Origin: Myxococcales bacterium
Lineage (GTDB): Bacteria; Myxococcota_A; Polyangia; Polyangiales; Ga0077539
Assembly: GCA_016793325.1 (NCBI GenBank)
Contig: JAEUKI010000062.1
Location: 434,001-498,000, forward strand
Reading direction: 5' to 3'
Length of the DNA stretch: 64,000 bases
In this document: positions 29,817 to 38,947 of the stretch, one piece after another
Layout of the letters: each line of letters begins with the position of its first letter
Position numbering within the stretch: position 1 is the stretch's first letter
Position numbers and translations under genes: made by a program
Notes under the pieces: model-generated
The model's input: the letters and a program-made list of their open reading frames with translations, nothing else
What the model was told of the DNA's origin: nothing
Database searches by the model: none

Positions 29817-30932
29817 TCACGCGAGCGACCGCGGTCCGAGCCAATCGCTCGTCCGCTGCCACACCTCGCGCGGCGCGCTCGAACCCGCGACGACGCCCAC
29901 GTGTCCGCCGGGCACTTCGACGAAGGTTTTATCTTCGCTTCCCACGGTCGCGAGCACCGCGCGCGTCGATCCGAGCGTCGCGATGTTGTCCGCCCGTCCC
30001 GCGAGCGCCAACAGCGGAACGTCGATCGCGCCGAGGTCGATCCGTCGCCCGCCGAGCTCGAGCTCGCGGCGCAGCAGCTTGTTTTGCCCGACGACGTCCT
30101 TGACCATCTGCTTGAACGCCTCGCGCGGGTACGGGAGCAGGTCGTTGACCCAGGTGTTTACCGCGTCGAAGCCGCGCACGTACTCTTCGTCGTACAGGTT
30201 GTTCGCGAGGTCGACCCACTTGGTGATCGCGCGCGGTCCGCTCATCACTTTGAAGCCGAGCTCAGCGCCGATGGACGGGACGTTGCCGAGCCGGTCCATG
30301 AGCTTGTCGACGAAGCCCTGACCGAAGCGCGCCGCCCATGAAATAATACCCATCTTTTCAAAGTTGATGGGCGCGCCGATGGTGACGAGGTTCGCGGTGT
30401 GGGCCTGCTCTTGGTACGCCGCGGTGTAGAGCAAGCCGAAGATCCCGCCCATGCAGTAGCCGACGATGGACACGCGATCGGTGTTCGCGTGGCGGCGCAC
30501 GGCGTCGATCGCCGCGGGCATGAACGTGAACACGTAGTGATCGAGCGTGAGCGTCTCGTCGTTGGCGTCGGGCACGCCGAAGTCGAGGACGTACGTGCGA
30601 AACCCACGGTCGCGGAGGTGCCTGACGAACGAGTGATTGGGCCGCAGGTCGTACACGTACGGCCGCACCATCAACGGAGGAACGAGCAGCACCGGCGTCG
30701 GAAACTGCGAGTCGAGGTCGATGTCGTGCTCGTCGCCGAGCGCGTGTTCGTCGGCGCCGCGCGGGAGCACGTGCGAGACCTCGAGCTTCCACTGCTTGAA
30801 GATCTGCTGCTTCGACGCGTTGCCCATTTGCCCGCGTGTGCTGCCGTCGAGGAGCAGCGAGAGGCTGTCGAGAACGCGCACGATTCGTCGCGCGCCGCTC
30901 GCTTCGTCGCTTCGAGAGTCGCTCGATACCAT
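29817..30932 (-). CDS. phaC: PhaC-like polyhydroxyalkanoate synthase (class III size)
   Basis: 371 aa. Polymerises hydroxyacyl-CoA to PHA, or a related alpha/beta-hydrolase. Evidence: PVLLVPPLMVRPYVYDLRP, the lipase-like box GYCMGG with Cys160 as nucleophile, an Asp in AGRADNIATL and a His in VPGGHVGVVAGS, the PhaC catalytic triad. The length fits class III PhaC (about 360 aa), which usually needs PhaE; no phaE is adjacent. The N-terminal ~60 residues are unique to this protein. A PhaR-like regulator occurs at 17293-17715. Functional call likely but substrate not certain. Confidence 0.87.
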   Translation of the reverse strand: MVSSDSRSDEASGARRIVRVLDSLSLLLDGSTRGQMGNASKQQIFKQWKLEVSHVLPRGADEHALGDEHDIDLDSQFPTPVLLVPPLMVRPYVYDLRPNHSFVRHLRDRGFRTYVLDFGVPDANDETLTLDHYVFTFMPAAIDAVRRHANTDRVSIVGYCMGGIFGLLYTAAYQEQAHTANLVTIGAPINFEKMGIISWAARFGQGFVDKLMDRLGNVPSIGAELGFKVMSGPRAITKWVDLANNLYDEEYVRGFDAVNTWVNDLLPYPREAFKQMVKDVVGQNKLLRRELELGGRRIDLGAIDVPLLALAGRADNIATLGSTRAVLATVGSEDKTFVEVPGGHVGVVAGSSAPREVWQRTSDWLGPRSLA

Positions 30933-31028
30933 GGCCGTCGTGCGCGTCAGTGTAGCGCGTTCGAGCGGACAAACATGCGGTCGAATCGTGTTCGACGACC
31001 GCGCTCCCCCCGCGATCGTCGTCGTTTG

Positions 31029-31838
31029 TCAGAAGCGGCCGCTGACGACCACGCCGTCGGGCGCGATGTCGAAGCGCACGTCGCGCACAGCGGTCGCGCG
31101 ATCGGAGCTCTGCGTCTGCTGCGGAGCGCGTCCACGACCCACGAAATTGAGCGCCACCGCCGTCGCCTCGAGTCCGACGCCAGCGATCACGCCGAGGAGC
31201 CCGACGATGCGGAAGCTCTCGCCGCGGGGCTTGATCTCCATGCGGAGCGGAATGCTCGCGTTTTGGCTGTTGTACACGGCCGAGTCCGCGAGCGCGTGGC
31301 CGTAGAAGCCCGCGCCGATCCCGAGGACCACGCCGCCGGCGATCCCGAGGATCATCGGAACCATGGGCGTGCGCTCGACGACTTGCGGCGGCGGGCAGCT
31401 CGGGCACTCCTGACACGTGGGGCACGTCGGGCAGCGCGGGCACTCTGCGGTGCTGCTGCGCTGCGGCGTCGGCGTGAGGTTCGGCTCACCGGCCTCGCGC
31501 GCGAGCGCGCGGGCTTGCTCTTGGAGCTCGGGCGAGGGCGCGGGATCGGTCATCGCGAGCATGTCGCGCAGCGCCGTGAGCGCGCCTTCGGGATCGCCGC
31601 CGCGAAAGCGGGCGTTGCCGATCTCGAAGAGCGTCTGCGGGTGCGCGCGCTGGCGGAGCGATCGCTCGAAGGCGAGCACCGCTTCGCCCCAACGACGACC
31701 GTCGCGCGCGCGCATTCCGTTGGCGAACTGCGCGCGTGCTTCTTGTGTCCGAGCGTCGTCCGCGGGCTGCGCGAACGCGGTCGAGGTCACGAGAAACGCT
31801 CCGAGCGCGATGACGAGAAGGAGGATGGACTTGCGCAC
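31029..31838 (-). CDS. Exported TPR-containing protein with C-terminal membrane segments
   Basis: 269 aa from a GTG at 31838 (VRKSILLLVIALGAFLVTST), a signal peptide ending AFAQ; the ATG at 31886 is an alternative. Residues ~30-110 look like TPR helices (ARAQFANGMRARDGRRWGEA, FEIGNARFRGGDPEGALTAL). A Cys/Pro-rich strip follows (CPRCPTCPTCQECPSC), then two hydrophobic segments (MILGIAGGVVLGIGAGFYG and VGLLGVIAGVGLEATAVAL). This combination is frequent in myxobacteria next to Hanks-type kinases, as here. Function unknown; protein-protein interaction at the envelope is likely. Confidence 0.8.
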   Translation of the reverse strand: MRKSILLLVIALGAFLVTSTAFAQPADDARTQEARAQFANGMRARDGRRWGEAVLAFERSLRQRAHPQTLFEIGNARFRGGDPEGALTALRDMLAMTDPAPSPELQEQARALAREAGEPNLTPTPQRSSTAECPRCPTCPTCQECPSCPPPQVVERTPMVPMILGIAGGVVLGIGAGFYGHALADSAVYNSQNASIPLRMEIKPRGESFRIVGLLGVIAGVGLEATAVALNFVGRGRAPQQTQSSDRATAVRDVRFDIAPDGVVVSGRF

Positions 31839-31902
31839 GGGCGAATCGTCGATCGATCCGCGCCCCCGGGTCAAGCGACGATTCACCCCCGCGTCGCTCT
31901 GT

Positions 31903-33990
31903 TCAGAACGGAACGACCGTCGACGTCCCGGTTCGCGTGCGCGTGGGCCGCGTTCGCTGGGGCGTGGTGGTGGTGGTCGTCGTCGTGTTGGTTCGGGTGG
32001 TCGGCGTCGTGCGCGGCGTGGGCTGCGCGGGCGGCGTTTCGAACGGGTTGCTCGACGGACGCGTGGTGCGGGTCGTGTTCGTGGTCGGTTGGGTGCGCGC
32101 TGTCCCGCTCGAGCCTGTGTTGTTCGTCGTGTTCGACGGGGTGGGCGGGGTGTCGAACGGCGTTGTCGTCGTCGCGCGCACGCGCGTCCCCGTCGAGGAG
32201 CCCGTGCGTGGCTGCGTCGCGCCTGTGTTTTGTCCGCCAGCCTGCGCTTCGGGCTGCGCCGCTGGCTGCGGCACGGCGCGAGGTTGCGCCGCGGGCTGTC
32301 CGCCCTGCGCGGGCTGCGACTCGGGCGTTTGCGTCGGGTTCGCGCTGTTGGCCGCGAGCGTCGGCTGTTGCGCGACGGCTTGTTGTCCAGCGCCGCTCGG
32401 ATCTGGTTGACCGGCGTTCGGAACCGCAGCGGGCACGCTTGGTTGCCCGTTGGTGTTCGGCTGCGGGACCGCGTTTTGCGTCCCCACCTGCGTGGGCTGG
32501 TTCGTCTGCGGCGCCTGCGTGCCCTGCACGCTGTTCGCGTTGTTGCTGATCGAGCGAACGGTGGGCGTCGGGCCGCTGTTCATCGATCGCGCGACGAGCG
32601 CACCCGCTCCGCCGAGCGCGACGAGACCGACGGCGCTCAGCAAGATCACGAGCCCCGCTTTGCTGCTCTTCTGCGGCGCTGGGGCCGGGGTCGGCGCGAC
32701 GGCGGGCGCCATCATCATGGGCGCCGCCATCGGAGCCATCGGCGGCGGCGCGAGCCCCGTCCCGATCGGACCAAACGGGTCCGCTTGATCGATCGACGGC
32801 GCCATCGGAAGGTGCTGCGGCATCGGCGCGGGCATCGTCGGCGGCGCGGATTGCGGCGCAAACGACGACTGCATCGACACGGGAGGCGGCGCGTGTTGCA
32901 TCGGCGCGGGCGGCGGAGGTCCGCCCATGCCCATCATCGTTTGCTTCGCCGCGTTGGGAGGAGGAGGCGCGCCGCCGATCCCCATGTTGGTCTTCGCGGG
33001 TACGCGCGGAACAACGCCGCTCGGATCGCTCGACGACGTCGGAACCGACAACGGCCCCGTCGACTCGTAGCCGATGGTCTTGCCCGCTTCGACGAGCGCG
33101 TCGCGCATCTCGATCGCGGTCTGAAAGCGTCGGTTGGGATCCTTCTCGAGGGCCTTCGCGACGAACGCCTCGAGCGGCGCTGGAAACGGCAGCCCCGTCG
33201 CTTGCGCGAGCGTCATCGGCGCGTGCTCGAGCACTGCCGCGAGCAGCTGCACGGTGTCCTCGGCGTCGATGGGCCGCTTGCCCGTGAGCATGATGAACAG
33301 CGAGACGCCTGCGGAGTAGAGGTCGACGCGCGGGTCAGTCGCGCTCGCTTTTCCGCGGATTTGCTCGGGCGCCATGTAGGCGACCGTGCCGAGCGTCTGA
33401 CCGTCGCGCGTGAGCTCTTGCTGCGAGGCGTCCGCGAGCTTCGAGATTCCGAAGTCGAGGAGCTTCACCTTCTCCGAGCCCGTGGTGCTGCGCTCGACGA
33501 ACAAGTTCGCCGGCTTGAGATCGCGGTGAATCACGCCTGCTTCGTGCGCGGCCGCGAGCCCTTCGAGCATCTGCCGGCCGAACGAGATCGCCTTCTGCAC
33601 GGGGAAGCGCCCTGCCTTGAGCGCGCCCTGCATCGACTGGCCTTCGAGAAACTCCATCACGAGCACGAGCGACCCGCCGACCTCGGCGTCGAGGTCGTAG
33701 ATCGCGACGACGTGATCGCTGCGAATGCGCCCAGCGGCCTTCGCTTCACGACGGAAGCGCTCGACGTACGCTGGGTCCCTCGAGAACTCGGGGTCGAGCA
33801 GCTTGAGCGCGACGAGGCGATCGGTCTGCTGATGTTTCGCGAGATACACCGTTGCCATGCCACCGCGGCCGAGCACTTTTTGGATCGTGTAGCGACCCAA
33901 CACGACGCTGCCTGGCGGCAGATCGCGCGTGCGATTGGCGTTTGCGGTGTTTCCGAACGTTGCTGCCCTTGGACGAGGAGGTAGAGCCAC
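31903..33990 (-). CDS. Membrane Ser/Thr protein kinase (PknB type) with long Pro/Thr/Gln-rich tail
   Basis: 695 aa using the GTG at 33990, preceded by GGAGG 4 nt upstream; the open frame continues to 34188 but without a ribosome-binding site. The kinase domain (~25-290) is intact: GRGGMATVYLAKH, VALKLLD, HRDLKPANLF, LLDFGISKLA, TVAYMAPEQIRG and VDLYSAGVSLFIM. A Pro/Met/Ala-rich linker leads to one TM helix (AGLVILLSAVGLVALGGAGA), then ~190 residues very rich in Pro, Thr, Gln and Asn with poly-Thr, and no sensor domain that I know (no PASTA). The tail is probably periplasmic. Adjacent to the TPR protein at 31029, on the same strand. Confidence 0.93.
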   Translation of the reverse strand: MALPPRPRAATFGNTANANRTRDLPPGSVVLGRYTIQKVLGRGGMATVYLAKHQQTDRLVALKLLDPEFSRDPAYVERFRREAKAAGRIRSDHVVAIYDLDAEVGGSLVLVMEFLEGQSMQGALKAGRFPVQKAISFGRQMLEGLAAAHEAGVIHRDLKPANLFVERSTTGSEKVKLLDFGISKLADASQQELTRDGQTLGTVAYMAPEQIRGKASATDPRVDLYSAGVSLFIMLTGKRPIDAEDTVQLLAAVLEHAPMTLAQATGLPFPAPLEAFVAKALEKDPNRRFQTAIEMRDALVEAGKTIGYESTGPLSVPTSSSDPSGVVPRVPAKTNMGIGGAPPPPNAAKQTMMGMGGPPPPAPMQHAPPPVSMQSSFAPQSAPPTMPAPMPQHLPMAPSIDQADPFGPIGTGLAPPPMAPMAAPMMMAPAVAPTPAPAPQKSSKAGLVILLSAVGLVALGGAGALVARSMNSGPTPTVRSISNNANSVQGTQAPQTNQPTQVGTQNAVPQPNTNGQPSVPAAVPNAGQPDPSGAGQQAVAQQPTLAANSANPTQTPESQPAQGGQPAAQPRAVPQPAAQPEAQAGGQNTGATQPRTGSSTGTRVRATTTTPFDTPPTPSNTTNNTGSSGTARTQPTTNTTRTTRPSSNPFETPPAQPTPRTTPTTRTNTTTTTTTTPQRTRPTRTRTGTSTVVPF

Positions 33991-34141
33991 GACGCCTCCG
34001 ATGTTACTTGACTCGACGCGCTTCGTCACACCCACAATGCCGCACGCTACGCAGGGCTGGGCGCGAGTCGCGCAAGCTGTGACGCACGAGACGCCCCCGC
34101 GGCTTTGCGGATTCGACGCAAAGTCTTCGAGATTGCGCGCC

Positions 34142-34843
34142 TCAGTCGGGCGAGGCGTCGCGGACCGCCGCGTCTGGTAGGGACACACAGCCCGTCGGGG
34201 ATGGAATCTCGTCGACGACCCGCAGGGTTCGCCGAATCGAGCCGGTTCGCCCCGTCGCTCGCTCGCGGACGAACAGCTCGACCGTCAGCAGCTCGCCCAC
34301 GAGATTTCTCGCGCAATCGAGCGACAAAATGACGAGTTCGGCCTGCGTCTCGAGCCTGCCGTCCGCGCTCGGGTAGAGCCCGTAGCGAACGCCGTTCTCG
34401 ATGCGCCTTCGGGCGGGCGAGGGGGTGTGGAGCTCCCGGCCATCACGGTCGCGCGTCGCGCGAAACGAGATGTCGACGTCCGGCTCGGCGCCCGCGATCC
34501 GCGCTCGTCCCCACACGTGAAAGCCTCCCTGCGCGCCGTAGACGAGCTCGATCGTCGGCGATCGCGCGTCGATCGCCTCCCAATCGAGCTGCCCCGTCCC
34601 GAACTCCACCGCGAGGTCACCGCCGTCCGTGTCGCCCGCGTCCATCGGCGGCGGCATCGGTGTCGCGCACCCGACCCACGTGGCACAGGACACGATCGCC
34701 GCGGCACGGCGGAGCCACGAGGACGAACGTCGTTGATTGGCAGCGCGAGCGGCGCCCTTCGCTGCGGCAGAAGCGAGGGGCTCGGACGATTCGCACGATT
34801 CCTTGGGGTGCGACGAAACACAGGGCGGTCCCTCGCGGTTCAC
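34142..34843 (-). CDS. Lipoprotein of unknown function
   Basis: 233 aa. The N-terminus is unusual: ~40 polar residues precede the hydrophobic signal core SWLRRAAAIVSCATWVGC, whose lipobox WVGC suggests lipidation; a later start is possible but no good ATG or GTG is evident. The mature part has a DAGDTDGGD linker and a beta-rich domain (IDARSPTIELVYGAQGGFHV, ARIAGAEPDVDISFRATRD, LTVELFVRERATGRTGSIRR). No family recognised. It lies upstream of the kinase gene on the same strand with a ~150-bp gap. Confidence 0.72.
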   Translation of the reverse strand: MNREGPPCVSSHPKESCESSEPLASAAAKGAARAANQRRSSSWLRRAAAIVSCATWVGCATPMPPPMDAGDTDGGDLAVEFGTGQLDWEAIDARSPTIELVYGAQGGFHVWGRARIAGAEPDVDISFRATRDRDGRELHTPSPARRRIENGVRYGLYPSADGRLETQAELVILSLDCARNLVGELLTVELFVRERATGRTGSIRRTLRVVDEIPSPTGCVSLPDAAVRDASPD

Positions 34844-35064
34844 GGCAAGAACGCTAGCACCCGCCGCGCCAGCAACGCGGACCGGCGCAGAATCGACGGC
34901 GTGGCCGTGGCTCTGCGTCGGTTGACCGTCCTCGGACCGGCGTGTAAAAGCCCCCGACTCCGCGGTGCCCTGTCTGTCGCGGCTCGATCGGCGGGCGGTC
35001 GCGAACGCGCTGCGTTCTCGATCACGAGGGCGCCGCAGGCTTGTTTCGCACGTAGAGGATGTCG
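34844..35064. other. Intergenic region upstream of yajC
   Basis: About 220 bp between divergent genes, holding the promoters of yajC-secDF and the lipoprotein. I see no clear -35/-10 pair, hairpin or small gene. The yajC ribosome-binding site AGAGG is at 35054-35058. Confidence 0.4.
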
Positions 35065-35520
35065 ATGTCGATCACCCTGGCTTCACTCACTCCGTTGGCA
35101 GCGCGCGCTGCGACGGCCGTCGCGCTCTGGCTTCAGCCCATGCAACAGGGAGGCGCTCCAGCGCCGAGCGGCGGAGCAGCGCCAGCCGGAGGCGCGCCAG
35201 CCGGAGGCGCGGGCGGCATCTGGGGCACGCTGATCCCGCTCGTCCTGTTCGTGGGGTTCTTCTACTTCGCGATCATTCGCCCTGGAAATAAGCAGCGCGA
35301 AGACCAGCAGAAGCTCCTCAGCAGCTTGATGAAGGGCGACAGGGTCGTCACGTCGGGCGGCATGCTGGCGACGGTGTCGGGGGTGGACGGCGACGAGGTC
35401 GTGCTCGAGATCGCCGAAAAGGTGAAGGTGCGGTTCAAGCGCGAGGCGATCGCTTCGAAGATCAGCGCGAAGACCGACAAGCCTGCGTCCAAGTCCGAGT
35501 CTCCCGCGAGCAGCAAGTGA
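35065..35520 (+). CDS. yajC: Preprotein translocase subunit YajC
   Basis: 151 aa from the second ATG (35065), 6 nt after AGAGG; the ATG at 35059 would abut the ribosome-binding site. Accessory protein of the SecDF-YajC complex that assists Sec secretion in the inner membrane. One TM segment (TLIPLVLFVGFFYFAIIRPG) is followed by the family signature of Lys-rich residues and LMKGDRVVTSGGMLATVSGV. An unusual N-terminal extension contains a second hydrophobic stretch and Gly/Ala/Pro repeats (GGAAPAGGAPAGGA). First gene of a yajC-secD-secF cluster. Confidence 0.96.
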   Translation: MSITLASLTPLAARAATAVALWLQPMQQGGAPAPSGGAAPAGGAPAGGAGGIWGTLIPLVLFVGFFYFAIIRPGNKQREDQQKLLSSLMKGDRVVTSGGMLATVSGVDGDEVVLEIAEKVKVRFKREAIASKISAKTDKPASKSESPASSK

Positions 35521-35566
35521 CTGTCGTCGCGGCTACGTTTGCAAGTTCCCTCGGAGCGACTTTCCG

Positions 35567-37420
35567 ATGAATCGATCGTTCTATTTGCGACTCACCACCA
35601 TCCTCGTGGTGATGCTGGCCGGCTGGATGGTCCTGTGGCCGTCGTTCGGCAAGATCGCGCCCGCGTGGGTGAAGGCGAAGATCCCGTACCGGATGAACCT
35701 CGGGCTCGACATCCGAGGCGGCGCGCGGCTCTCGTACGAAGTGCAGATCGGCGCTGCGATCGCCGCGCGTCGTGATCGCGTGATCGAGAACATCCGCGAG
35801 CAGCTCGCGACGGACTACGGCTTTCACTCGGGCACGGGTCGGCTCACGGAAGAAGCCTCGCAGCGCCTCGCCGGCAAGGTGCAGATGCGCCGCAACGAGG
35901 GCGACAACCGCGAGTTCTCGGTGATCTTCCGCAACGCCGCGGACAACAGCCGATTGACCAACGAGATGCTCACGTCGCGCGACATGCGCGTGGTGTCTCG
36001 TCAGGGCGATCGCGTCGTCGCTGCGCTCAAGCAAGACGAAGTCGAGCGCATCGAGCGCGAGTCTGTCGAAGAGGCGGTCCGTCGCATCGAGCAGCGCATC
36101 GACGCGCTCGCGGTGCGCGAGACGTCCATCACGGCGCGCGGCGAGACGATCGTGATCGAGATCCCGGGCTCGGATCAGCGGTACTTCGACGAGATCCGCG
36201 AGATCATTCGCAAGACGGCGCGACTCGAGTTTCGGATGTGCGCGGACAGCGCCACGGTGCTCGAGCGCTTCCGCGGGACCGGCGAGCTCGCTGGGCGAAT
36301 TCCCGCTGGAATCACGCTGCAGAGCGAGTCGGTGGGCGTCGGGCAGGGACCCGAAGGCAACCGCATCGAGGGCACGGCGCTCTACTTTCGCGCGCAGGGA
36401 CCGCAGGGCCGCCGCGATCTCGAGCGCTTCGTGACCTCGATTCGCAGCGAGATCCCCGACACGTACGACCTGCTCATCGGCGAAGACGACCGTCGTCGCA
36501 ACCAGCGCACGGAGGTCCCCGCGGACCAGAAGATGTGGCGAACGTTTACGGTCGAGCACGTCTCGCACGTCACGGGCGACCAGATCCAAGACGCGCGCGT
36601 CGAGCAGCGGCAAGACACCAATCAGCCGTACACCGCGCTGACGTTCAAGACCGACGGCGCGCGCGCGTTCGCGCAGATCACGACGGACAACGTGGGACGA
36701 CGCTTCGCGATCGTGCTCGACGATTTCGTGAAGAGCGCACCGTACATCAACGAGCCGATCCGCGGCGGAACGGCGTCGATCACGATGGGCTCGGGCGACG
36801 TCGCCGCGCAGCGACGCGAGGCGAACGACCTGTCCGTGGTGCTCCGCGCGGGCGCGCTGCCCGCGCCGCTCGCAGAGGGCGCGATGGACTTCATCGGCCC
36901 GACGCTCGGACAGGACATCATCAAGAAGAGCATCACGGCTGCGGCGATCGCCATCGGCCTCGTGATGCTGTTCATGGCCGTGTGGTACGGGCCCGCGGGT
37001 TGGGTCGCCAACGGCGCGGTGCTCTTGAACATCATGCTTCAGCTCGCGGCGATCGCGTTTCTCGGCGCGACCATCACGCTGCCGGGGCTCGCGGGGCTCG
37101 CGCTCACCGTCGGCATGGCGGTCGACTCGAACGTGCTCATCAACGAGCGAATCAAAGAAGAGCAGCGGACCGGCAAGAGCCTCCGCGCGTCGGTGGACGC
37201 GGGCTATCAGCACGCGTTTACGGCCATCTTCGACGGGCACGTGACGTCGTTTATCTCGGGCGTCGTGCTGATGCAGTACGGCACCGGACCCATCAAGGGC
37301 TTTGCGGTGATGCTGCTCATCGGCATCGTGGCGAACTTGTTCACCGGCGTGTTCTGCACGCGAGTCGTGTTCGACTGGTTGGTTCGTGGTCTGAAGATCA
37401 AGAACCTCTCGTTCGGCTGA
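35567..37420 (+). CDS. secD: Protein translocase subunit SecD
   Basis: 617 aa. Uses the proton motive force to pull secreted proteins across the inner membrane. An N-terminal TM is followed by the D1 signature MNLGLDIRGGARLSYEV, a large periplasmic domain with EEAVRRIEQRIDALAV and EIPGSDQRYFDEIREIIR, a second periplasmic part (YINEPIRGGTASITMGSGDV), and five C-terminal TM helices with FIGPTLGQDIIKKS, GMAVDSNVLINERIKEE and SFISGVVLMQYGTGPIKGFA. Length typical. Located 46 bp after yajC and 42 bp before secF. Confidence 0.98.
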   Translation: MNRSFYLRLTTILVVMLAGWMVLWPSFGKIAPAWVKAKIPYRMNLGLDIRGGARLSYEVQIGAAIAARRDRVIENIREQLATDYGFHSGTGRLTEEASQRLAGKVQMRRNEGDNREFSVIFRNAADNSRLTNEMLTSRDMRVVSRQGDRVVAALKQDEVERIERESVEEAVRRIEQRIDALAVRETSITARGETIVIEIPGSDQRYFDEIREIIRKTARLEFRMCADSATVLERFRGTGELAGRIPAGITLQSESVGVGQGPEGNRIEGTALYFRAQGPQGRRDLERFVTSIRSEIPDTYDLLIGEDDRRRNQRTEVPADQKMWRTFTVEHVSHVTGDQIQDARVEQRQDTNQPYTALTFKTDGARAFAQITTDNVGRRFAIVLDDFVKSAPYINEPIRGGTASITMGSGDVAAQRREANDLSVVLRAGALPAPLAEGAMDFIGPTLGQDIIKKSITAAAIAIGLVMLFMAVWYGPAGWVANGAVLLNIMLQLAAIAFLGATITLPGLAGLALTVGMAVDSNVLINERIKEEQRTGKSLRASVDAGYQHAFTAIFDGHVTSFISGVVLMQYGTGPIKGFAVMLLIGIVANLFTGVFCTRVVFDWLVRGLKIKNLSFG

Positions 37421-37462
37421 TCCACCGCCCCGCACCAACCTCTTCGAGAAGCACAAGCAGCC

Positions 37463-38914
37463 ATGGAACTCATCAAGCCCGGACGCGTCATCGACTTCAT
37501 GGGGATGCGCCGGTTTTGGATCGGCCTCTCGCTCTTTCTCACGATCTCGAGCATCATTTTGATGTTCAAGCCGGGGCCCAAGTACGGCCTCGATTTCAAG
37601 GGCGGAACCGAGCTCACCGTGCGCTTCGAGCGCCGCGTCGATCAGGGCGACGTTCGTCGCTCGCTCTCGAGCCACGGCCACGGGAGCGCGGAGATCGTTC
37701 CGAGCGCCACGGATCCGCGCCAGATGTTGATCCGCGTCGAAGCGGCCTCGGTGATCGACACCGCGCGCGAAGGTCGCTTGCGCGAGGCCGTTCGTCGCGC
37801 GCTCGGCGACGTGCAGCTCCGTGAGTTTCGGATGTCGCAGGGCGGAGATCACTTGGTGATCCAGCTCGGAGCCGCGAAGACCGAAGCCGAGCTCGAGACG
37901 TTGCTTCGCAGCGCAGGCGTGGACGTTCGCGCGCAGGGACGCGAGCGCATCAAGCGCATCGGCGACGACGCCGAGCACCGCTACAACGTCTCGCTCGTCT
38001 CGCTCGGCGATCAGATCTTCTCGCAGTTGACGACGGACACCGGGGCGGGCGGAGAGCTCATCGCGAGCGTGTGGGTCTCGCCCAAGGCCAGCGAGAAGCT
38101 CCGCAACGAGGCGATCAAAGCGCTGCTCTACTCGCTCGTGTTCATCATGATCTACGTGGCGTTTCGCTTCGATTTGCGATTCGCCCCGGGAGGCATCCTC
38201 GCGCTCTTCCACGACGCGGTCGTGGTCATCGGCGTGTTCGTGATCTTCCGACGCGAGGTCTCCATCGCCACTGTGGCCGCGATCCTCACGGTCGTCGGCT
38301 ACTCGATGAACGACACGATCATCGTGTACGACCGCGTTCGAGAGAACCTCGGCAAGCGCCGCGGCCTCAAGATGCTCGACGTGATCAACGTGTCGATCTC
38401 CGAGACGTTCTCGCGAACGCTCGTGACGAGCGCCACGGTGATCTTGTCGGTGCTCCCGTTCGCGATCATGGGCAGCGAGGTCATTCAGAACTTCGCGATC
38501 GCGATGATCGTCGGCGTGCTCGCGGGGACGTACTCGAGCATTTACGTCGCGACGCCGCTCACCGAGTGGATCGACTCGAAGTTCTTCCACCCGGCGACGC
38601 AGGCCCTCGCGGCCGCGGCCACGGCTGAGCAAGCGCGCTTCGAGGCCAAGCAAGCCGCGAAGAAGAGCGAGAGCGCTGCGAAGAAGAGCGAGCCCGAGGC
38701 CAAGTCGAGCGACGAGAGCGAAGCTTCCGAGCCGAGCGCGAGCGAGTCGGCGAAGTCCGAGTCGAGCGAGTCGACCGAGTCCGCGGAGTCCTCGTCCGAC
38801 GCCGAGTCGAGCGCGAAGAGCGAAGAGAGCAAGCCCGAGGCTTCGCAGAGCGAGCAGGGCGAGGGCGGCACGAGCGGCGTCTCGCGCCGCAAGCCCAAGG
38901 TGAAGGACAAGTGA
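37463..38914 (+). CDS. secF: Protein translocase subunit SecF with Ser/Glu/Lys-rich C-terminal tail
   Basis: 483 aa, longer than the usual ~310-330. Six TM helices around a periplasmic loop: the N-terminal GRVIDFMGMRRFWIGLSLFL and D1 motif KYGLDFKGGTELTVRFERR, then RNEAIKALLYSLVFIMIYVA, FHDAVVVIGVFVI, GYSMNDTIIVYDRVRENLG and SRTLVTSATVILSVLPFAI. The extra ~95 residues after the last TM are almost only Ser, Glu, Lys and Ala with a closing RRKPKVKDK. The tail is cytoplasmic by topology. It may contact ribosomes or lipids, but no function is known. Partner of SecD directly upstream. Confidence 0.97.
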   Translation: MELIKPGRVIDFMGMRRFWIGLSLFLTISSIILMFKPGPKYGLDFKGGTELTVRFERRVDQGDVRRSLSSHGHGSAEIVPSATDPRQMLIRVEAASVIDTAREGRLREAVRRALGDVQLREFRMSQGGDHLVIQLGAAKTEAELETLLRSAGVDVRAQGRERIKRIGDDAEHRYNVSLVSLGDQIFSQLTTDTGAGGELIASVWVSPKASEKLRNEAIKALLYSLVFIMIYVAFRFDLRFAPGGILALFHDAVVVIGVFVIFRREVSIATVAAILTVVGYSMNDTIIVYDRVRENLGKRRGLKMLDVINVSISETFSRTLVTSATVILSVLPFAIMGSEVIQNFAIAMIVGVLAGTYSSIYVATPLTEWIDSKFFHPATQALAAAATAEQARFEAKQAAKKSESAAKKSEPEAKSSDESEASEPSASESAKSESSESTESAESSSDAESSAKSEESKPEASQSEQGEGGTSGVSRRKPKVKDK

Positions 38915-38947
38915 GCTCGTAACGGGGGATGACGAAGGAGGGGGATC

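Noticed and set aside
31417..33984. 855-aa open frame opposite the kinase gene
   Set aside because: Antisense shadow; poly-Arg/His strings are complements of the kinase's low-complexity tail.
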